Origin: Deltaproteobacteria bacterium RIFCSPLOWO2_12_FULL_60_19 | GTDB lineage: Bacteria; Desulfobacterota; Binatia; UBA9968 | Direction: 5' to 3' | DNA: 40,524 nucleotides | NCBI GenBank assembly: GCA_001798595.1 | Contig: MGSS01000142.1 | Span: 1 to 40,524, forward strand | Shown here: piece by piece, positions 15,967 through 25,438 of the stretch | How the letters are laid out: every line of letters begins with the position of its first letter | Position numbering within the stretch: the first letter of the stretch is position 1 | Notes under the pieces: generated by a model | What the model saw: only the letters and a program-made list of their open reading frames with translations | Databases searched by the model: none | Told to the model about the DNA's origin: nothing | Made by a program: the position numbers and the translations under genes

Positions 15967-17136
15967 GTGCCGAATCACTCCAACGCCGATCGACGCGCCA
16001 TCTTTATCGCTCCCGCCGCGAACCTTCTCCCCTCGATGGCCGTGGCGACGCTGGGCATCGCGCTCCCGGATGTGAGACAGACGCTTTCTCTCTCGGAGGT
16101 TGAGGCGGGAGGTCTTTTTTCCAGCATCTTTATTTTCGCCGCGGTGGCCAGTCCCTTCTCCGGCAGGCTCTCCGACAAAATCGGACGCAAGGCCGTTCTC
16201 CTCATGGGCATTTTTGCTTTATCGACGGGCTTCGCCCTGTCGAGCCTCACGCCGAACTACACGCTGATGCTCGCGGCGCTCGGACTGGCCGGATGCGGCT
16301 ACGGCTTCACCACCCCGTCGCTCTACGCCCTGATGTCCGATCTCCTGCCGGCCAAGAGAGGCCTCGCGACGGCGCTGGTCTCCGTGGCCTACGGCATCGG
16401 CGGGGCGCTCGGGTCGCTGCTCGCGAGTTTCGTCATCGCCCGCTCCGGCTGGCGCGCGGCGTTCATAACCGCCGGCGCTATCGGTCTTGTCATCGCCCTC
16501 ATGGAAGCGTTGTCGGTAAAGCGCGGCTCCTACGGCACAGCCCAGCGCCGCCATCAGCCTTATAGGAATGCGCTCAACCGCGGCGTGATTCTGCTCGCGC
16601 TGGCGGAATTTTTCGGCGGCTCGGTCTTTTGGAGTTCCGCGTCATGGACGGCGACCGTGCTCAGAAGCGCCAAAGAGCTGACCCTGCAAGAGACCGGCTT
16701 CGTCATGGCCATCTGGGGACTCACGCCGATGGTCGGCGCGCTGCTGTTGGGCGCGCTTTCGGACAGATACGGACGCAAGCCCGTCATCGTTGCGAGCGCC
16801 TACACCGGCGCGGTGGCCGCGTTTGTCGTCTACTCCTGGCTGTCCACTCCGGCGGCGCTCGCGGTCGGCCTGGCCGTCTTCGGCACTCTCAAGGCCACGG
16901 CCCCGACGCTGATCGTCGCCCTGGCGCAGGATTCCGCTCCCGCCGGCAGCGCCGGCGCGGCAAGCGGGTTTGTGATGTCCATGCATTACGTCTCGGCGGT
17001 CGCCGCTCCGCTGATCGCCGGCCGGCTCATCGCTTCCACCGGAGACATGGTGCTGGCGATGATCCTGACGGCGTCGGCGCCCCTCGTCGTCTACGGTGGC
17101 CTGATCGCCGCCGTGCGCGAGAAACAGAGTTATTGA
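15967..17136 (+). CDS. MFS transporter
   Basis: A 389-residue major facilitator permease with about twelve hydrophobic segments. The signature loop between helices 2 and 3 reads GRLSDKIGRKAVLL, and the equivalent loop in the second half is GALSDRYGRKPVI. It starts with GTG, supported by GAGG five bases upstream. The substrate is unknown. It lies between a cupin gene and selA (35 bases downstream), so co-transcription with the selenium genes is possible. A selenium-compound or metabolite role would be speculation. Confidence 0.9.
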   Translation: MPNHSNADRRAIFIAPAANLLPSMAVATLGIALPDVRQTLSLSEVEAGGLFSSIFIFAAVASPFSGRLSDKIGRKAVLLMGIFALSTGFALSSLTPNYTLMLAALGLAGCGYGFTTPSLYALMSDLLPAKRGLATALVSVAYGIGGALGSLLASFVIARSGWRAAFITAGAIGLVIALMEALSVKRGSYGTAQRRHQPYRNALNRGVILLALAEFFGGSVFWSSASWTATVLRSAKELTLQETGFVMAIWGLTPMVGALLLGALSDRYGRKPVIVASAYTGAVAAFVVYSWLSTPAALAVGLAVFGTLKATAPTLIVALAQDSAPAGSAGAASGFVMSMHYVSAVAAPLIAGRLIASTGDMVLAMILTASAPLVVYGGLIAAVREKQSY

Positions 17137-17171
17137 ATTTACCCCTCCCTTATGCCACGCTGATTTCGCCT

Positions 17172-18578
<1,407 letters not shown>

Positions 18579-18582
18579 CATA

Positions 18583-18655
18583 ATGAAAAATGCAAAGTGC
18601 AAAATGCAAAAAGCAAAATTTTTCGTTTTTCAATTTTCATTTTGCATTTTGAATT
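18583..18655. repeat. Inverted TGCAAAA heptamer repeat between selA and selB
   Basis: ATGAAAAATGCAAAGTGCAA on the left and CAATTTTCATTTTGCATTTT on the right are inverted around TTTTTCGTTTTT, giving a long AT-rich hairpin directly after the selA stop. It is followed within 20 bases by the palindromic element. Confidence 0.85.
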
Positions 18656-18673
18656 TAAGAAAGATTTTTCTTC

Positions 18674-18800
18674 CAGACCGCTCAAAAAGGTCCCAGATGC
18701 AAGGCGCGCGAGAATTGGCGAGCGCAGGCGTACTCTTGTGGTACGTCGAGCGAGACAATTCGAAGCGCAACGCCACAGATGGGCCTTTTTCAGCGGTCTG
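18674..18800. repeat. 127-bp palindromic dispersed element, copy 2
   Basis: The start CAGACCGCT pairs with the end AGCGGTCTG. The tip is GTAC TCTTGTG GTAC. It lies between selA and selB and ends nine bases before the selB ATG, where a ribosome site would normally be. Compared with copy 1, stem changes are compensatory (for example GAATTG/CAATTC here, ATCTG/CAGAT there). Confidence 0.9.
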
Positions 18801-18809
18801 TTAGCTTTT

Positions 18810-20744
18810 ATGCCTTACATCATTGGCACCGCCGGCCACATCGACCACGGCAAGACCAGCCTGATTAAAGCGCTCACCGGCGAGGACACCGACCGGCTGA
18901 AAGAGGAAAAAGAGCGCGGCATCTCCATCGACCTGGGCTTCGCCCACTTCGATCTCCCCGACGGCACTCAGGCGGGCATCGTCGACGTGCCCGGCCATGA
19001 GCGGTTTATCCGCAATATGCTGGCGGGCGCGCACGGCATCGATCTGGTGCTCTTCACCGTGGCCGCCGACGACGGCGTGATGCCGCAGACCGAGGAGCAT
19101 CTCGATATCGTGCATCTGCTTGGCGTGAAGCTGGCGATTTTCTTGATCACCAAGACCGACCTCGCGCCCGCGTCTCGAATCCAGGAAGTGGACGAGGAGA
19201 TCAAAATTCTCACCCTGGAAACTTCTTTGGAAGGCTCGCCGGTCATCCCCTTCTCCGCCGTCACCGGCCAGGGGCTTCCGGAGCTCCGCGAGCAGATCGT
19301 CCGCACGCTGCAGAGCGCCAACAAGCCCGCGCCGAAGGGCTATTTTCGCCTGCCGGTGGATCGGGCCTTCAGCCTGCAAGGGCATGGATTGGTCGTCACC
19401 GGCACCGCGCTCAGCGGCGAGATCAAAAACGGCGCGCACGTGCGCTGCCTGCCCGGAGATCAGACCTTCCGCATTCGCAGCCTTCAGGTCCACGGCCACA
19501 GCGTCGAGTCGGCCCGCTGGGGACAACGCACCGCGCTCAACCTGGCGGGGCAGGAAAAAGATCCGGTCGCGCGCGGCCACGTCATCTGCGACGAAAAACT
19601 CACTCTCGCGACGGACCGCTTCGATACCCGCCTCGAAGTGAGGCCGGCGGCCAGCAAAGGCATCAAAAACCACCAGAGAGTGCGGATTCACCTCGGCACC
19701 GCTGAGCGGCTGGGCAAACTTATCCTGCTCGGACGAATCGAAAAAGTGGAGCCTAAACAGTCCGCCTTCTGCCAGATTACGTTGACCGAGCCGCTGCTCG
19801 CGCTGCGCGGCGACCGCTTCATCGTCCGTGACGAGACGGCGCGGCGCACGCTCGGCGGTGGGATCGTGCTCCACCCCTGGCCGAAGCGCCACAGGCAGGG
19901 CGAGCCCGATCTCGAACAAAAACTTAACCGCCTCTGCGACAGCCAGGTTCCGGCGTTGATCGAAACGTTTCTGGAAGAGAGCGACGATTTCGCCATCCCG
20001 CTCGCGCCGATCTATCAATTTCTCAACCTCAAGGAGGAAGAGGCCAAAGACTGGATCGGACGGACGCCGGTCGTGCGGAGCTTCAGCGCCGAAGGCGAAA
20101 AGCTCTACGCCACGGAGAAAAAGTGGCAAGGCCTGAAAGAAACCATTTCGAAGACGTTGCAGGAGTTTCACGCTTCGCATCCGCTGGCGGCGGGAATGGA
20201 CATGGAGGAGGCGCGGGCCAAGCTCCCTTACGAGATTTCCCCGCGCCTTTTCCGCGTGCTGGTGGATATTTTGAGCGAAGAAAAGGCCGCCACCCGCGAC
20301 GGGAATCTTCTCAGCCGGCCCGGCTACCGCATCCAGCTCGGAGCCGGCGAAAAGACGCTGACGGAAAACATAAAAAAAATACTCGGCGCCAACCCGATGG
20401 CGCCGCCGGACCTAAAGCAGTTGGAGAAGGACCTGGGCGCGGAGAAAAACAAGCTCGCGGAAGTCATCCGCGTCATGGAGCGGGAAAAGTCGCTGGTTCG
20501 AGTGGCGCCCGACCTCTACTTTCTCTCCGACTGCGTTGACAAGGTTCGGGGCGTTCTATATAAATATCTCGCCGAGCACGGCGAGATCACCGCGGCGACC
20601 TTCCGCGATCTGTTAGGCTCCAGTCGGAAGTACATAATAGCGCTCCTTGAATATTTCGATCGGGATGGGACGACGGTCAGGGTCGGAGATGCGCGGCGGC
20701 TGAGATCGTCGCCGCCGGCTGGAAAACAAAGCGCTGAGCGATAA
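18810..20744 (+). CDS. selB: Selenocysteine-specific elongation factor
   Basis: A 644-residue GTPase that brings Sec-tRNA(Sec) to UGA codons marked by a SECIS hairpin. G1 is GHIDHGKT (residues 9-16), G3 is [12 protein letters not shown], and G4 is TKTD. EF-Tu-like domains follow ([19 protein letters not shown]), then a long C-terminal part of winged-helix repeats that reads the SECIS, with PDLYFLSD and [23 protein letters not shown] near the end. The frame is open upstream to 18597, but that part only translates two repeats; [16 protein letters not shown] at 18810 is the family's normal start. No ribosome site is visible. Its substrate mRNA includes the downstream selD. Confidence 0.97.
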   Translation: MPYIIGTAGHIDHGKTSLIKALTGEDTDRLKEEKERGISIDLGFAHFDLPDGTQAGIVDVPGHERFIRNMLAGAHGIDLVLFTVAADDGVMPQTEEHLDIVHLLGVKLAIFLITKTDLAPASRIQEVDEEIKILTLETSLEGSPVIPFSAVTGQGLPELREQIVRTLQSANKPAPKGYFRLPVDRAFSLQGHGLVVTGTALSGEIKNGAHVRCLPGDQTFRIRSLQVHGHSVESARWGQRTALNLAGQEKDPVARGHVICDEKLTLATDRFDTRLEVRPAASKGIKNHQRVRIHLGTAERLGKLILLGRIEKVEPKQSAFCQITLTEPLLALRGDRFIVRDETARRTLGGGIVLHPWPKRHRQGEPDLEQKLNRLCDSQVPALIETFLEESDDFAIPLAPIYQFLNLKEEEAKDWIGRTPVVRSFSAEGEKLYATEKKWQGLKETISKTLQEFHASHPLAAGMDMEEARAKLPYEISPRLFRVLVDILSEEKAATRDGNLLSRPGYRIQLGAGEKTLTENIKKILGANPMAPPDLKQLEKDLGAEKNKLAEVIRVMEREKSLVRVAPDLYFLSDCVDKVRGVLYKYLAEHGEITAATFRDLLGSSRKYIIALLEYFDRDGTTVRVGDARRLRSSPPAGKQSAER

Positions 20745-20777
20745 TTTCCGAGGGCTGCAAATGCGAAGGGCGACCGA

Positions 20778-20814
20778 TTTTTACTTTTTCATTTTGCAAT
20801 TTTCATTTTGAAAT
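20778..20814. repeat. TTTGCAA/TTTTCAT AT-rich repeat between selB and selD
   Basis: ACTTTTTCATTTTGCAATTT and neighbours form the fourth member of the AT-rich family, ending about ten bases before the selD start codon. Confidence 0.75.
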
Positions 20815-20823
20815 GGAACGCAG

Positions 20824-21885
20824 ATGGGACTCATCGGAAGAAAAAAGAAGACGGTGCGACTGACGCGGCACGTCAAGGCCGCGGGTTGAGCGGCGAAGCT
20901 CGGCCCGGCCGACCTTGTGCACGTGTTGCACAGCCTCCCGAAGTTTAACAACCCGGACGTGATCGTCGGCGTCGAGACCTCCGACGACGCCGGAGTATTC
21001 CGTCTGCGGAACGACCTGGCCATCGTCAACACGGTGGACTTCTTCACGCCGATCGTCGACGACCCCTACACCTTCGGCCAGATCGCGGCGGTCAACGCGT
21101 TGAGCGACGTTTACGCCATGGGCGGAGAGCCGAAAACCGCGCTGAACATCGTCTGCTTTCCCAAGGGGAAAATGGACATCAAAGTGCTGGGTGAGATCCT
21201 GAAAGGCGGCGGTGAAAAAGCGCGGGAGGCGGGCGTGGCGGTGGTCGGCGGCCACAGCATCATCGACGACGAGATCAAGTACGGCATGGCCATCACCGGA
21301 GTGATCCACCCGGATCGCATCCTGCGCAACGTCGGCGTTCAGGAGGGCGACGCGCTCGTGCTCACGAAAGCGCTCGGCACGGGCATCATCTCAACCGCGC
21401 TCAAAAAAGGAAAGGCCTCGAAGGAAAGCGTCCAGGCGGCGATTGCCTCCATGCTGACCCTCAACAATACCGCGGCGAAAGTGATGCGCAGCTACCCGGT
21501 GCACGCTTGCTCCGACATTACCGGCTACGGCCTGCTCGGCCACTCGCTGGAGATGGCCGCCGGCAGCAGCGTGACGCTCATTCTTGAATCGTCCAAGCTC
21601 CCGCTACTCCACCGCGCTCCGCGCATGGCGGAAAAAGGCTATCTCACGGGCGGCTGCAAGCGAAACCGGGAGTATCTGAAAGACAAGATCACCGTCGACG
21701 AATCGATCCGCGAAGGGCTGGTCGAGGTTGCTTTCGATCCGCAGACCTCGGGCGGCCTGCTCATCGCCCTGCCGCAACGGTCCGCGCCCAAGCTGGTCGA
21801 CGAGCTTCAGGCGAACGGGCTGAAAGCCGCCGCGACCATCGGCTACGCGACTTCCCTGCAAAAAACCTGGGTCCGCCTGGTCTAG
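20824..21885 (+). CDS. selD: Selenophosphate synthetase, itself a selenoprotein (in-frame UGA = Sec22)
   Basis: It makes selenophosphate from selenide and ATP, the donor for SelA. The apparent first ATG of the uninterrupted frame (20917) would delete the catalytic N-terminus. Reading from the ATG at 20824 gives MGLIGRKKKTVRLTRHVKAA, then G, UGA (20887-20889), then AAKLGPADLVHVLHSLP, and stays in frame with the rest: 353 residues with Sec. E. coli SelD has RLTQYSHGAGCGCK at this place; the UGA falls on catalytic Cys17 and K25 on the conserved Lys. Other marks are DDAGVF, VDFFTPIVDDPYTFGQIAA, LSDVYAMGG, VVGGHSI, DITGYGLLGH and DPQTSGGLL. A SECIS-like hairpin follows the UGA. selA and selB lie immediately upstream. 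Confidence 0.95.
20887..20916 (+). promoter_or_regulatory. Sec UGA codon and SECIS-like hairpin in selD
   Basis: The UGA (20887-20889) is followed by AAGCUCGG (20896-20903), loop CCCGG (20904-20908) and CCGACCUU (20909-20916). The stem is seven pairs with one C-C mismatch. The apical loop starts 15 bases after the UGA, about the distance known for bacterial SECIS elements, which lie inside the coding region and bind SelB. Confidence 0.7.
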
Positions 21886-21892
21886 CAATGGC

Positions 21893-21912
21893 CCGGTGAA
21901 AAAGGCCCATCT
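21893..21912. repeat. Fragment of the 126-bp palindromic element
   Basis: CCGGTGAAAAAGGCCCATCT is identical to the reverse complement of the last 20 stem bases of copy 1. The rest of the element is missing and another repeat type begins two bases later. Confidence 0.85.
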
Positions 21913-21913
21913 A

Positions 21914-21953
21914 CCCTTCGATTACGCTCAGGGTGGTGAGTTCATCGAACCAC
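21914..21953. repeat. Dispersed GGTGAG..TCGAACCAC repeat, copy
   Basis: A 40-bp unit beginning CCCTTCGATTACGCTCAGGG and ending TTCATCGAACCAC. It is nearly the same as 22050-22089 and is related to 57-87. GTGGT and ACCAC arms could form a small hairpin. Confidence 0.8.
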
Positions 21954-22004
21954 CGTCAGCCCGCCAGGGAATCTCTCTCCGGGCGGATGCCTGCCCTTCG
22001 GGAG

Positions 22005-22049
22005 CTCAAATCTCATATTTCAAATTCCAAATCTGAAATCTGAGATCTG
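22005..22049. repeat. Low-complexity AAATCT/CAAATTC block
   Basis: An irregular seven- to ten-base periodic AT-rich run (CTCAAATCTCATATTTCAAA and on). It resembles the TGAGATT minisatellite inserted in the nucleotidyltransferase gene. Confidence 0.7.
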
Positions 22050-22089
22050 CCCTTCGAGTTTCCTCAGGGTGGTGAGCTTGTCGAACCAC
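22050..22089. repeat. Dispersed GGTGAGCTTGTCGAACCAC repeat, copy
   Basis: A 40-bp unit beginning CCCTTCGAGTTTCCTCAGGG and ending GCTTGTCGAACCAC, in direct orientation with 21914-21953. Confidence 0.8.
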
Positions 22090-22283
22090 AATCTGAGATT
22101 CCGAGCGAAGCGAGGATATATCGTCCCTCCGAGAGACCCCGAGGCGGGCGCCTATCTCAATTTGGCCCCCGCCCGTTTCGCATTCCTGCAAATCCGCTCT
22201 ACCCGACCTTCTTGTAAATGGAAATTTGACCGATCGTTTCGACCGAGCGGCGTGAATTACCGTGTCTTTTTGCCCGAATTTGC

Positions 22284-22298
22284 TGGCATGCATCTTGC
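22284..22298 (+). promoter_or_regulatory. Sigma-54-like promoter for the 2-oxoacid oxidoreductase operon
   Basis: TGGCATGCATCTTGC keeps the GG and GC doublets exactly ten bases apart, and the TGGCA and TTGC cores of the sigma-54 consensus. Transcription would begin near 22310, 18 bases before the first ATG. No enhancer site or activator gene was recognised. Confidence 0.5.
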
Positions 22299-22327
22299 CC
22301 AGTAAACACGGGTGAGAGTAGAGAACG

Positions 22328-23221
22328 ATGATTGAAATCCGCATTCACGGACGCGGAGGACAGGGTGCCAGGTTGGCCAGCCGCATCATAGGGAGAGCTG
22401 GCTTCCTGGCGGGTCTTTACGTTCAGGACTTCCCGCTATTTGGTGCGGAGCGGCGCGGGGCGCCGATCGTAGCCTGCGCGCGTCTGAGCCGCGACCCGAT
22501 CGAGACGCGCGGCTATGTGGAGGAGCCGGATCTGGTCGTGGTCATGGACGATACGTTGCTTCAAGAGAACTATACCCAAATCCTTGGCGGCCTCCGCGCC
22601 GGCGCCGGCGTTCTCATCGACGACCGGTCAAACCAGAGGCCGCTGCCGGCGACCGCGCCGGGTGTGTTTTTTATTTCGATCAACCTGAGCGGCATCGCCC
22701 GGCGGGTTATCGGCCGCGATACTCGGAGCGCCGTTGTCGGGGGGGCGGCGGCGAAATTCATCCCCGAGATCACCGCCGATATTTTAACAGCGGCGATTCG
22801 CGCCGAGCTTGCCGAGGTCGGCGTCTCGACGGAGCTCGTCGAGGGGAACATTAAGGCGGCGATGGAGAGCTATGCGCTGATGCCTGCGGTCTTCCTTCCG
22901 GAACATCGGCCGCCGCAACATAAAACCGCGGCGCTGTCTCAAGCGTTTCCGCGGTTTTTTTTCGACGCATACGCCGCCCCCACGATCCGCTCCGCGGGAA
23001 ACGCGGCCTTGCGTCATACCGGGAATTGGCGGACGGAGAGGCCTGAGATCGAATTGGCAAAATGCAAGAAGTGTTTTCTTTGCTTTCTCTTCTGTCCCGA
23101 CTCGGCGATCCACCTGGACTCAGACCTTTACCCTCACATCGACTACGACCACTGCAAGGGCTGCATGATCTGCCGTGAGGAATGCCCGACCGATGCCATC
23201 GTGCAAAGGCTGGAGGGATGA
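22328..23221 (+). CDS. 2-oxoacid:ferredoxin oxidoreductase, fused gamma-delta subunit
   Basis: A 297-residue protein joining the gamma domain (IHGRGGQGARLASRIIG at the N-terminus, FGAERRGAP) to a ferredoxin-like delta domain. The delta part binds two 4Fe-4S clusters: C246, C249, C252, C256 (CKKCFLCFLFCP) and C276, C279, C282, C286 (CKGCMICREECP). The enzyme oxidatively decarboxylates a 2-oxoacid to its acyl-CoA and reduces ferredoxin. Gamma and delta are separate genes in many organisms; here they are one. It is the first gene of a gamma-delta, alpha, beta order. The start codon has only a weak ribosome site but is close behind the sigma-54-like promoter. Confidence 0.92.
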   Translation: MIEIRIHGRGGQGARLASRIIGRAGFLAGLYVQDFPLFGAERRGAPIVACARLSRDPIETRGYVEEPDLVVVMDDTLLQENYTQILGGLRAGAGVLIDDRSNQRPLPATAPGVFFISINLSGIARRVIGRDTRSAVVGGAAAKFIPEITADILTAAIRAELAEVGVSTELVEGNIKAAMESYALMPAVFLPEHRPPQHKTAALSQAFPRFFFDAYAAPTIRSAGNAALRHTGNWRTERPEIELAKCKKCFLCFLFCPDSAIHLDSDLYPHIDYDHCKGCMICREECPTDAIVQRLEG

Positions 23222-23223
23222 CG

Positions 23224-24468
23224 ATGGCGCGCGCGTTGCTGACCGGAAACAGCGCCGCGGCCTGGGCGGCGCGCCTCGCCGAGGTGGATTACGTCCCCGC
23301 CTTTCCGATCACGCCGCAGACGGAGATCGTCGAGACCCTCGCCCGCTGGATCCATACGGGAGAGATCCAAGCCCGAATGGTGACGATGGACTCCGAGCAC
23401 TCGATGCTCGCGGCGGCCGGCGCCGCCGCGGCCACGGGCGCGCGGGTCTTTACCGCGACTTCGAGTCAGGGGCTGGTCTACGGTTTTGAGATGCTCTACG
23501 TCCTCGCCGGTTTGCGCGCGCCGCTTGTTTTGGTGAACGTCTCGCGCGCGCTGTCCCATCCCATTACTCTGGAGCCCGACCATAATGACGTGCTTGCCGC
23601 CCGCGACACCGGCTTTCTCCAGTTTCACGCGGAGAGCTGCCAGGAAGTGCTTGACTCTATTCTCATGGCCTACCGTCTGGCCGAGCATGAGCGCGTGCTC
23701 CTGCCCGCCATCGTCAATCTTGACGGTTTCTATCTCTCGTTCACGCGGGAAGCGGTTGAGATTCCCGAGCCGGCGGACGTCAAAAGTTTTTTGCCCGGTT
23801 TTGAACCTGCCTATCCTCATCTGAGCGGCCCGGCGCCGCTGGCTCTCGGGGCGGCCGTCCTGGACCCCGCCCTGTACACGTTCTTCAAGTATCAGATGCA
23901 TCATGCGACGGAGAACGCCCTGGCGTTGTATCCCGAGATCGCCGCCGAGTTCGCCGGGAGATTCGGCAGAAGGTACGGCATGATCGAAGAGTTCATGCTC
24001 GACGACGCCGATTACGTCATCGTCATGACCAACTCCTTCGCCTCGATGGGCAAAGCTGAGGTCAAGCGGTTGAGACGCGAAGGAAAGAAGATCGGGCTGG
24101 CCCGCCTGCGCTTGATCAGGCCCTTTCCTCACCGGGAGATTCAGCGCGTGCTTCGCGGCCGCAAAGGAGCGGCGGTGATCGACCAGAACATCTCCGTGGG
24201 CAAAGGCGGCATCCTCTTCAGCGAGATCGCGAGCGCCCTCTACGGGCTTCCGGACCGACCGCCCGCGCTGCTCTCATTCATCGGCGGCCTGGGAGGCCGG
24301 CGCTTTCGCCCGGAAGAGTTCGACGGAATCCTCGCGCGCCTCGAAGCGCCGCCGGAGAGTCCGGAAGAAATTGCCCGGCCTTATTTGTTGTTCAGCGACG
24401 AGGAGTGCCGGGACGTCGGGCGGTATTTTTCCGTGGCGAGCGGAGAGGAGAAGTCTCATGAAGCGTGA
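23224..24468 (+). CDS. 2-oxoacid:ferredoxin oxidoreductase alpha subunit
   Basis: A 414-residue alpha subunit with the family signature YVPAFPITPQTEIVE near the N-terminus and MVTMDSEHSMLAAAGAAAATG. The second part (VIVMTNSFASMGKAEVKRLR, GLARLRLIRPFP, and ISVGKGGILFSE) is the C-terminal transketolase-like domain. Three ATGs are possible. I chose 23224 because GGAGGG lies seven bases before it; 23218 would give an ATGA overlap with the upstream stop but no room for a ribosome site. Substrate (pyruvate, branched-chain or aromatic oxoacid) cannot be assigned by eye. Confidence 0.92.
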   Translation: MARALLTGNSAAAWAARLAEVDYVPAFPITPQTEIVETLARWIHTGEIQARMVTMDSEHSMLAAAGAAAATGARVFTATSSQGLVYGFEMLYVLAGLRAPLVLVNVSRALSHPITLEPDHNDVLAARDTGFLQFHAESCQEVLDSILMAYRLAEHERVLLPAIVNLDGFYLSFTREAVEIPEPADVKSFLPGFEPAYPHLSGPAPLALGAAVLDPALYTFFKYQMHHATENALALYPEIAAEFAGRFGRRYGMIEEFMLDDADYVIVMTNSFASMGKAEVKRLRREGKKIGLARLRLIRPFPHREIQRVLRGRKGAAVIDQNISVGKGGILFSEIASALYGLPDRPPALLSFIGGLGGRRFRPEEFDGILARLEAPPESPEEIARPYLLFSDEECRDVGRYFSVASGEEKSHEA

Positions 24469-25429
24469 GGCCTATCGAAGCCTGCGCAACATATCTCGCG
24501 AAGAGCCGCTCGGCCCGGGCGGATCGCTATGCGCCGGTTGCGGCGGACTCCTCGCGCTGCGCCTGTTTCACAAGGCTCTGGGAGAGAACGTGATCTTCGT
24601 CAACGCTGCGGGCTGTTTCAGCCTGCTTGCCCTCTTTCCTTTTACGCCGCTTCGATCGTCTTGGCTTTACACGGCCATGGCGTGCGCGCCGGCCGGCGCA
24701 CAGGGAATCAGGGACGCGCTGGATATCCTCAGAGAGAGAGGAAAGCTCGCTCCCGCGGCCGACCGCAAGGTTGTGGTCGTGACGGGAGACGGCGCGGCCC
24801 AGGATATCGGCCTGCAGTCCACCATGGCGGCCATCCACCGGGGGCTCGACTTCTACTACTTTTGTTACGACAACGAAGCCTACGCCAACACCGGGTTTCA
24901 GACTTCCGCGAGCACCCCTTATGGATCGCGCACCGCCACCGCGCCCATCACCCCGGCCTTTCCTCTGGGCGTGGTTCAGCAGCGGCGCGACCTGTTTGAG
25001 ATCTGGCGCGTGCAAAAGCCGCCCTATGTCGCGACCGTCTCGGCGGCAGACCCGCTCGACCTCTCCGAGAAAGTCTATCGCGCCTCGAAGCTCAGCGGCC
25101 CGAAGTTGTTTATCGCGCTGTCCCCTTGCCCGCCGGGCTGGGAGGCGGAGCCGGAGAAATCGGTCGAGCTGGCGCGGCTCGCTGTCGAGACCGGCATCTG
25201 GCCGCTCAAGGAGGCGGTTTACGGACAGGTCTCACATACAAAAGTGCCGCGACGGTTCAAGCCGGTTGAAGAATACCTCGCGTCGCAGGGGCGCTTCCGC
25301 CACCTCTTCGAGCCCAAGCGAAATGACGAGGCGATCGCCCGAATTCAGGCGGCCGTGGAAAAATATTGGAAAGCAGTCTCCGACGCGGTCGCGCCGCAGG
25401 AACCGCTTTCGAATGAAGCCGTCGGATAG
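24458..25429 (+). CDS. 2-oxoacid:ferredoxin oxidoreductase beta subunit
   Basis: A 323-residue thiamine diphosphate-binding subunit. SLCAGCGGLLALR holds two cluster cysteines, and the TPP motif runs from VVTGDGAAQDIGLQ to CYDNEAYANTGFQ. The Thr/Ser-rich STPYGSRTATAP block after it is typical of pyruvate and 2-oxoisovalerate:ferredoxin oxidoreductases. It overlaps the alpha gene by 11 bases, with GGAG upstream of the ATG. It completes a gamma-delta, alpha, beta enzyme and is followed ten bases later by an amino-acid dehydrogenase, which suggests use of deaminated amino acids. Confidence 0.93.
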   Translation: MKREAYRSLRNISREEPLGPGGSLCAGCGGLLALRLFHKALGENVIFVNAAGCFSLLALFPFTPLRSSWLYTAMACAPAGAQGIRDALDILRERGKLAPAADRKVVVVTGDGAAQDIGLQSTMAAIHRGLDFYYFCYDNEAYANTGFQTSASTPYGSRTATAPITPAFPLGVVQQRRDLFEIWRVQKPPYVATVSAADPLDLSEKVYRASKLSGPKLFIALSPCPPGWEAEPEKSVELARLAVETGIWPLKEAVYGQVSHTKVPRRFKPVEEYLASQGRFRHLFEPKRNDEAIARIQAAVEKYWKAVSDAVAPQEPLSNEAVG

Positions 25430-25438
25430 GAAGCGATC

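Larger units (their letters stand above)
21886..22327. other. Intergenic stretch packed with repeat fragments
   Basis: There is no gene. In order it holds a fragment of the 126-bp palindrome (21893-21912), two copies of the GAGCTTGTCGAA repeat (21914-21953 and 22050-22089) flanking a low-complexity AAATCT/CAAAT block (22005-22049), and a sigma-54-like promoter (22284-22298). The minus-strand open frame across it translates repeat DNA and is not a gene. Confidence 0.7.

Noticed and set aside
16629-17171. Long upstream extension of selA
   Set aside because: It is an out-of-frame reading of the MFS transporter gene; SelA homology begins at 17172.
18597-18809. N-terminal extension of selB
   Set aside because: It only translates the AT-rich repeat and the palindromic element; homology to SelB begins at 18810.
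20917-21885. selD starting at the ATG at 20917
   Set aside because: It would lack the catalytic Cys/Sec and Lys. The frame extends upstream through a single UGA with clear SelD homology.
21886-22327. tRNA(Sec) gene (selC) near selABD
   Set aside because: No sequence with the long acceptor and variable arms or a TTCGA T-loop in the right context could be found here by eye, nor elsewhere in the window. A covariance search would settle it.
22006-22344. Minus-strand open frame with VVRQAHHPE peptide
   Set aside because: This peptide is a translation of the GAGCTTGTCGAA repeat, not a protein family.
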